Assembly (NCBI RefSeq): GCF_017430385.1
Contig: NZ_JAFRNB010000185.1
Location: 16,709-80,708 of the forward strand
DNA: 64,000 bases
Direction of reading: 5' to 3'
Source: Treponema sp.
Lineage (GTDB): Bacteria > Spirochaetota > Spirochaetia > Treponematales > Treponemataceae
This document shows positions 59,095 through 64,000 of the stretch, one piece after another; positions within the stretch are counted from its first letter, which is position 1, and each line of letters starts with the position of its first letter. The position numbers and the translations under genes are program-made. The notes under the pieces were generated by a model. That model worked only from the letters and a program-made list of their open reading frames with translations. It was not told the DNA's origin and searched no databases.

Positions 59095-60339
59095 ATGAAA
59101 AGATTTGCAAGATTTTCTCTTATCGTTTTGGTCTCTGTTTTTGTGATTTCGGGGGCTTTTGCTGATTTGTATAAGCCGCACCGCATTTTTGAAATTGGTT
59201 TTGACAATCAGCTTATGTTTGCGAATTCTTCGTTCGGGCTAAAAGACATAATGCAGAAGAAAGTCGAGATTGATTTGGAGCAGATTGCTTCCGACATGCC
59301 AAAGGAAGGATTCAAATTCAATTTAAACGAAAGGGAACTTTTCCTGATGAATTTGAACGCAAGCAGCCGTTTCAGATTCGGTTTTTACACAGGCGTTGAG
59401 TCTTATTCAAATCTTAGCGTCTCAAAAGATTTGTTCGATATGCTTTCTGACGGCATGGCTGTCGGAGAATCGCATTCTTATGATATTTCCGGCTGCTCGG
59501 ACATGTTTTTTGATTTGGGCTTGTCATTCCAGACGATAATCATGGGCTACGGCGTAAAATTCAATCCGACTTTTTTCATTCCGCTAGTTTATGTTCCAAA
59601 GACAACGGCAACGGCAAAAGTTTCTTCTTCTCCAAGCGGTTTGATTCGTGCTGATGCCGAGGCGAATGTCGATATTTATACCGCAGTTGACATGCACGAT
59701 TTTATGGAAATCAAAAAGAGTGCGGACAATCTTGATTTGAGCGCGGGCAAACTTATTCCGAACACAGGATTTGATTTTTCTTTTGAGATTGAGCGAAACT
59801 GGATGCACGGCCTGAATGCCGGTTTGTATGCACGAATTCCTGTCGTCGCGGGAAAATTGAAGCACAAAATGAGCACAAGGGTTTGGGCATATTTCTATGA
59901 GACGAATGCTTTGGGTTATCTGAATGACACGGAAGAGCATAAAAAAGATCATGGTCGTGATGATTTCACATATTCCAGCGCAAATTATTCAGTTCACCGC
60001 CCGTTAAAGCTCGGTTTGAATGCAAGCTACACGCCTTTTGGTGAATGGTTTAAGATTCAGCCGGCACTTGGCATCGCCGTAAGAAATCCTTATAGCAGCG
60101 ATGCGATTTTCTACCCTGAGTATGCGCTTGATTTTCGTTTCGCGTTCCTGTGGCAGATTTTCAACTTTAACATTGGAACTGCTTACCAGAATCAGATTTT
60201 CCAGCAACGGCTTGGCTTTGCTTTGAATCTTCGGGCTGTGGAGATTATTACACAGGCAAGCCTTTGCGGAACAAACCTGAAATCCTGTTTCTCAAGGTAT
60301 GGATATGGCGCGCTCGTCGGGCTGAGAATCGGTTTTTAG
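59095..60339 (+). CDS. Outer-membrane beta-barrel-like protein
   Basis: 414 aa. Signal peptide 1-22 ending SGAFA. The mature chain alternates polar and hydrophobic residues with many aromatics (FNPTFFIPLVYV, LKLGLNASYTPFGEWFKIQ) and ends ALVGLRIGF with a C-terminal Phe, the usual outer-membrane sorting feature. ATG 59095 with AAGGGGGTG upstream. Paired with the large lipoprotein; they may form a surface complex. No family name is certain. Confidence 0.75.
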   Translation: MKRFARFSLIVLVSVFVISGAFADLYKPHRIFEIGFDNQLMFANSSFGLKDIMQKKVEIDLEQIASDMPKEGFKFNLNERELFLMNLNASSRFRFGFYTGVESYSNLSVSKDLFDMLSDGMAVGESHSYDISGCSDMFFDLGLSFQTIIMGYGVKFNPTFFIPLVYVPKTTATAKVSSSPSGLIRADAEANVDIYTAVDMHDFMEIKKSADNLDLSAGKLIPNTGFDFSFEIERNWMHGLNAGLYARIPVVAGKLKHKMSTRVWAYFYETNALGYLNDTEEHKKDHGRDDFTYSSANYSVHRPLKLGLNASYTPFGEWFKIQPALGIAVRNPYSSDAIFYPEYALDFRFAFLWQIFNFNIGTAYQNQIFQQRLGFALNLRAVEIITQASLCGTNLKSCFSRYGYGALVGLRIGF

Positions 60340-60369
60340 GAAAGTGCTGAGTAACACTTGGCGGATAAA

Positions 60370-61797
60370 TCAGAGCACCTGTTTTCCGCCAAAGAATGTC
60401 GCGTGGACTTTTCCGCAGAGTTTTTTGCCTTCGAGCGGGGTTGATTTGCCCTTGCTCTTGAAATTCTCGCTGTTTACAATCCATTCCTCGTCCGGATTCA
60501 CAAGAACCAAGTCTGCGTTGTAGCCTGGGGCGATTTTGCCAGCTTTGAGCCTGAGCATTTTTGCTGCATTTTCGCTCATAAGATGAGAAATCTGCTTTAA
60601 ACTGAAACCTTCTTTTTTGACCAAAACTGTGTTGCACACCGCGAAAGCCGTTTCAATTCCGCTGAATCCTGGGGCGCCGGCCGCCTTGTCGTCCTGTGTG
60701 TGTGGAGCGTGGTCAGTGGCGATTGTGTCCACCGTGCCGTCACGCAATGCTTCGATTATTGCACGGCGGTCATCTTCGCTGCGGAGAGGCGGGTTTACGA
60801 GAGCACGGATGTTTGGTGAATCGGTTCCGACCAGACCGAGATGATGCGGTGTTACTTCAACTGTGCAGTCAAAGCCGTTGGTTGTGGAGCCGAGGGAAAT
60901 TTCTTGCTTGGCCTTTCGGACTGCATCCATACTTGCTTTTGTGGAACAGTGGCAGATATGCACATGGCAGCCGGCATTTTTTGCAATTTCAATGTTGCGG
61001 ATTGTTGCGGTGTCTTCGGCAAGAGCGAGGAGTGAATTTGCCGTCGTGAGGTTGCCGTCGATTTCAAAATTTACTGCGGAAGGAACATCTGGCGTTTTGA
61101 CATGGATTTTTCCGGCAGGAATTCCATATTGCTTCATAAAACTCAATGCGCGCAGTCGGTAAGGTTTTGCGGCATTTGCGAGCGTCGGATCTTCACAGTG
61201 GCAGCTGACGATAATTCCCTTTTCGCCCGCTTTTTTCATCGCTTCTAGCATTACGGCCGCAGAAAGGACATCGTGGCCGTCTTCGGTAATAACGGGAAAA
61301 TGTTTTGAATCGAGATTTTTCAGACCGCTGGTGTCATTGCCTTCAAAATTTTTCGTGATGCTGACAGTCTGGAAAACCCGGGCAAGATTTTTGGCATTTG
61401 CTTCGTCCATGACTTTTTGAGCCTGCTCCCGGTCGGAAATTACTGGCGTTGTGTTCGGCATGAGAACGACAGTCGTATAGCCGCCGGCAACAGCTGCATG
61501 AAGCCCGGAATCCAAATCTTCTTTTTGAGTCTGGCCTGGGTAACGGAAATGCACATGCATGTCGATGAAGCCTGGCATGAGAGTCATTCCTTTGGCATCA
61601 TAAAATTCTGGATTGGCATTTGAATTTGAATCAGAAAGGAATGCCGATGCGTAGAGAAGGGCATTTTTGGCCGTCTTACATTCGCCTAAAAAGACTCCGC
61701 GGATTGTTCCGTCAGAGATAATCACAGTTCCGGGGCTGTCGATGCTGGAATCAACGAGCCGGGCATTGTAAATAATCAGAATTGAAGAATCAGCCAT
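60370..61797 (-). CDS. pyrC: Dihydroorotase
   Basis: 475 aa, longer than the 425-430 typical of class I, mainly from a short N-terminal insertion (SDSNSNANPEFYDAKG). DMHVHFRYPG supplies the HxH metal site, ATDHAPHTQDDK the catalytic Asp, and PGYNADLVLVNPD near the end. Cyclises carbamoyl aspartate. Third gene of a pyrB-pyrI-pyrC set; GGAGG ribosome site 13 bp after pyrI. Confidence 0.93.
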   Translation of the reverse strand: MADSSILIIYNARLVDSSIDSPGTVIISDGTIRGVFLGECKTAKNALLYASAFLSDSNSNANPEFYDAKGMTLMPGFIDMHVHFRYPGQTQKEDLDSGLHAAVAGGYTTVVLMPNTTPVISDREQAQKVMDEANAKNLARVFQTVSITKNFEGNDTSGLKNLDSKHFPVITEDGHDVLSAAVMLEAMKKAGEKGIIVSCHCEDPTLANAAKPYRLRALSFMKQYGIPAGKIHVKTPDVPSAVNFEIDGNLTTANSLLALAEDTATIRNIEIAKNAGCHVHICHCSTKASMDAVRKAKQEISLGSTTNGFDCTVEVTPHHLGLVGTDSPNIRALVNPPLRSEDDRRAIIEALRDGTVDTIATDHAPHTQDDKAAGAPGFSGIETAFAVCNTVLVKKEGFSLKQISHLMSENAAKMLRLKAGKIAPGYNADLVLVNPDEEWIVNSENFKSKGKSTPLEGKKLCGKVHATFFGGKQVL

Positions 61798-61809
61798 TTT
61801 TTGCCTCCG

Positions 61810-62244
61810 TTAGTCGATAGAGCCTGCTGAATACAGGGCGTCACAATACTGACATGCGTACTGCGCTTTCTCGCGGTTGACGAGCTTGAACGCCGGTGTT
61901 ACATAATTTTCCGTGACGGTGATGCAGCGCGGGTTTTTGCAACGAATAACTTTTTCGACTTTTTCTGGAAGCTCCAGTGTGATTTTGCGGACGATTTTTT
62001 CGTCTTTGATGACATTGATGCAGATGTTAGGGTCGATGAAGCCCAAAACCGAGTAGTCGATGTTGATGATGTTGTCGATTTTGATGATGTCTTTTTTGCC
62101 GGATTTTTTTGACGGCACATTCATAATAAGAGCGCAGGAAAAATCTGCCTTATCCAAGCCCAAAAAGTGAAAAATCTGAGGCCCGAAGCCCGCCTTGATG
62201 TGGTCAATGACCAAACCGTTTTTGATTGTATCTACATTCAGCAT
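61810..62244 (-). CDS. pyrI: Aspartate carbamoyltransferase regulatory chain
   Basis: 144 aa. Allosteric domain ([18 protein letters not shown]) and zinc domain with Cys pairs in RCKNPRCI and ACQYC. Binds CTP/ATP and controls PyrB in the E. coli-type holoenzyme. AAGGAG ribosome site. Sits between pyrB and pyrC. Confidence 0.95.
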   Translation of the reverse strand: MLNVDTIKNGLVIDHIKAGFGPQIFHFLGLDKADFSCALIMNVPSKKSGKKDIIKIDNIINIDYSVLGFIDPNICINVIKDEKIVRKITLELPEKVEKVIRCKNPRCITVTENYVTPAFKLVNREKAQYACQYCDALYSAGSID

Positions 62245-62265
62245 TTCGTTCTCCTTAAAAATTCT

Positions 62266-63186
62266 CTACAGCACGCCGACAAGCTTTGCAATCAGGGCCA
62301 TGCGGACATACATGCCGTATTTGACCTGCTTGAAGTAGGCGGCACGCGGGTCTGAGTCTACTTCCGGGGCAATTTCGTTCACTCGTGGGAGCGGGTGGAG
62401 CACAATCATGTTTTTGCGGGCGAGTGACATCTTCTGGTTGTCGAGGATGTAGCTGTCCTTGAGGCGGATATAGTCCTGCTCATTGAAGAATCGTTCTTTT
62501 TGAACGCGGGTCATGTAGAGAATGTCGAGGTCGCCGATTACGCTTTCAAGCCGCTCGGCCGTGGTGTATTCGATTCCGGAAGCATCGAGCTCCTGGGTGA
62601 CATATTCTGGCACTTGCAGTTCGTTCGGGCTGATAAAAATGTATTTGTTCTTCTTGTAGCGGCTCATTGCCTCGGCGAGTGAGTGAACTGTGCGTCCGAA
62701 TTTGAGGTCGCCGCAGAATCCGATTGTGTGACCTTCAAAGCCGCCCTGCAGCGCGCGGATTGTGAGCATGTCTGTGAGGGTTTGGGTTGGGTGGTAGTGG
62801 CCGCCGTCGCCTGCGTTGATAATCGGGCAGGTTGCGTATTGGCTTGCAACGAGTGCCGCACCTTCCTTTGGGTTTCGCATTGCGATTACATCAACATAAG
62901 AAGAAACCGTGCGGATTGTGTCGGAAAGGGATTCACCTTTTGCCGTGCTTGAATTGGCCGCGTCAGAAAAGCCTTCGACTGCGCCGCCCAAATGGAGCAT
63001 CGCCGCCTCAAAAGAAAGACGAGTTCTTGTGCTTGGCTCAAAAAAAAGTGTCGCGAGAATTTTCCCACGACACACATCAGAAAAAGAATTCGGATCGACA
63101 ATAATTTGCTCTGCCAATGAGCAGATTTCCTCGATTTCAGAAACGGTCAAATCGTTTGGTTTTATTAGATTTCTTCCCTTTAACAT
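62266..63186 (-). CDS. pyrB: Aspartate carbamoyltransferase catalytic chain
   Basis: 306 aa. Carbamoyl-phosphate site [13 protein letters not shown], aspartate site HPLPRVNEI, and [12 protein letters not shown] in the 80s/loop region. First committed step of pyrimidine synthesis. TAAAAT lies 6 nt before the ATG; with the divergent gene at 63215 only 28 bp are shared, so both starts are probably leaderless or nearly so. Confidence 0.96.
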   Translation of the reverse strand: MLKGRNLIKPNDLTVSEIEEICSLAEQIIVDPNSFSDVCRGKILATLFFEPSTRTRLSFEAAMLHLGGAVEGFSDAANSSTAKGESLSDTIRTVSSYVDVIAMRNPKEGAALVASQYATCPIINAGDGGHYHPTQTLTDMLTIRALQGGFEGHTIGFCGDLKFGRTVHSLAEAMSRYKKNKYIFISPNELQVPEYVTQELDASGIEYTTAERLESVIGDLDILYMTRVQKERFFNEQDYIRLKDSYILDNQKMSLARKNMIVLHPLPRVNEIAPEVDSDPRAAYFKQVKYGMYVRMALIAKLVGVL

Positions 63187-63207
63187 ATGAAGATTTTAGC
63201 ATATAAT
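63180..63207 (+). promoter_or_regulatory. Promoter of the ketosynthase-like gene
   Basis: TTAACA (63180-63185), 16-nt spacer, TATAAT (63202-63207). ATG follows after 7 nt with no Shine-Dalgarno. It overlaps the pyrB start and its divergent TAAAAT box. Confidence 0.7.
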
Positions 63208-63214
63208 TTAATTT

Positions 63215-63856
63215 ATGAAAATATTTGTCACGAAATTTGCAAGCTTTAAAACTTTGCCTGAAAATCCGGGTGAAATGCCAAAACTCCCATATATCGAGCC
63301 TCTTTTCAAAAGGCGGTTGAGTCAAATTTCGCGCATGACAATCGAAGCCGTTCACGGAATAATCGGTGAGAACGGTGAAAATTCTGACTTAAAGATGGTG
63401 TTCGCTTCTTTCCGCGGTGAAATAGCCCGTCAGCTCAAAATCAACAAAGGTCTTGTCGAGGACAAGGATGTTATGCCGGCAAATTTTTCAATCTCCGTGT
63501 TTAATACGCCACCAGCTGTTACGACAATTGCTTTTAAAATGAAGGCCGGCTACACCGCGATTTATCCTGCTGAGGACGATTTTTCTTCCGCTATTCTTGC
63601 CGCAGCCGCTTCAATTCTGTGCGGGGCTGATAAAAAAATCATTTTTGCCTACGCTGACGAGCTTGTTCCCGCTGAGTACAAATCTTGCAAAAATTACACG
63701 GATTCATTGCCGTTTGCGTTCGCCTCGGTTCTTTCTGCTGAAAAGTCCGAAGGTGCGATAGAGATTTCTTTGGACGGAGCGGAATTTTCAAAAATCAGCT
63801 CTTCGCCAAAATCATTTTTGGAATATCTTGAGTTTTCATCTGCAAGGAAAAGCTGA
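63215..63856 (+). CDS. Beta-ketoacyl synthase-like protein (short, APE/flexirubin-type cluster)
   Basis: 213 aa. MPANFSISVFNTPPAVTTIAFKM and YPAEDDFSSAILAAAASILCG resemble the short ketoacyl-synthase-like N-terminal family (Ketoacyl-synt_2) seen in aryl-polyene and related lipid clusters, where it is a partner without a full active site. Catalytic Cys is not evident. The next gene starts at the stop (TGATG), so this opens an operon that continues beyond the window. Confidence 0.72.
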   Translation: MKIFVTKFASFKTLPENPGEMPKLPYIEPLFKRRLSQISRMTIEAVHGIIGENGENSDLKMVFASFRGEIARQLKINKGLVEDKDVMPANFSISVFNTPPAVTTIAFKMKAGYTAIYPAEDDFSSAILAAAASILCGADKKIIFAYADELVPAEYKSCKNYTDSLPFAFASVLSAEKSEGAIEISLDGAEFSKISSSPKSFLEYLEFSSARKS

Positions 63857-64000
63857 TGGCAGAAATTATCACTCAAAATCAAAATCAGAATGAAATTCAA
63901 GATGAAACTCAGGTCAATGCTCAGGAAGAAAAGCAGCTTCTTTATCCCAATGAAAAAATCTCGAACTATCCGCTGTATTTCTTCCATATAATTGGAAAAC
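63856..64000 (+). CDS. Start of an uncharacterised protein (cut by window edge)
   Basis: 48 codons visible: MAEIITQNQNQNEIQDETQ, then KISNYPLYFFHIIGK. The Gln/Asn/Glu-rich start followed by NYPLYFFHIIGK could precede an acyltransferase as in aryl-polyene clusters, but too little is visible to call. TGATG overlap with the upstream gene supports it as the second gene of an operon. Confidence 0.6.
   Translation, partial: MAEIITQNQNQNEIQDETQVNAQEEKQLLYPNEKISNYPLYFFHIIGK

Overview
The window looks like chromosome of a host-associated, saccharolytic or pectinolytic spirochaete of the genus Treponema. The main reasons are a CE8 pectin methylesterase lipoprotein and a KduI isomerase (pectin use), a large chemoreceptor plus GGDEF, PilZ and HD-GYP proteins, many Cys-anchored lipoproteins, anaerobic NrdD/NrdG, short hairpin-rich intergenic repeats, and moderate GC. 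The species call is inference; no rRNA gene is present.

Layout. 1-8100: lipoprotein fragment, POTRA/beta-barrel protein, B12-type radical SAM protein, PurO-like IMP cyclohydrolase, HdeD-like membrane protein, orphan SsuA/TauA-like binding lipoprotein, dCache-PAS-GGDEF cyclase. 8150-9790: three tRNA genes (Ser, Ser, Arg), a duplicated tRNA-Arg 3' end, a secreted nuclease-like protein and the small SRP RNA. 9830-21900: M48 protease, thymidine kinase, lipoprotein, UPF0210, MATE, YgiQ, Nfu, then hisG and hisB with a GxxExxY element between them. 21950-34500: chemoreceptor, Lrp plus aminotransferase, TPR protein, PlsC-like protein, tRNA-Ala, nrdD-nrdG, kduI, TetR. 34579-41700: prfA, an MBL-fold protein, prmC, a type I toxin-antitoxin locus, a methyltransferase, two small accessory genes, a flavoprotein. 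41858-46740: ilvY-like LysR gene and proA, proB, proC. 46900-60340: pectinesterase, a GGDEF/PilZ pair, tex, SmtB-like regulator, HD-GYP protein, lipase lipoprotein under two copies of one operator, and a large lipoprotein plus outer-membrane protein. 60370-64000: pyrB-pyrI-pyrC and the start of what may be an aryl-polyene-type lipid cluster.

The most unusual content is intergenic. (1) A dispersed element of three hairpins (H1-H2-H3) has stems that differ at each copy while the loops keep a CA-(T/C)GGA-TG core. At several loci it separates an intact gene from a second, synonymously re-encoded copy of that gene's end. kduI has three such C-terminal copies in tandem, the aminotransferase has eight codons with only synonymous changes, nrdG has one, and ilvY has one at its 5' end. 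H1 always faces the intact gene and H3 faces the copy. (2) A GxxExxY nuclease-like ORF between hisG and hisB is bracketed by inverted CACAGAG arrays. An ORF-less element with matching ends lies between the UPF0210 and MATE genes. Related CACAGATTA arrays sit in frame inside prmC and a radical SAM gene, and a CACAGATTTG array lies inside proA. (3) A 27-aa hydrophobic toxin with an antisense RNA lies between prmC and a methyltransferase gene. (4) Many genes have a -10 hexamer 6-9 nt before the start codon and no Shine-Dalgarno sequence, which suggests leaderless transcripts.
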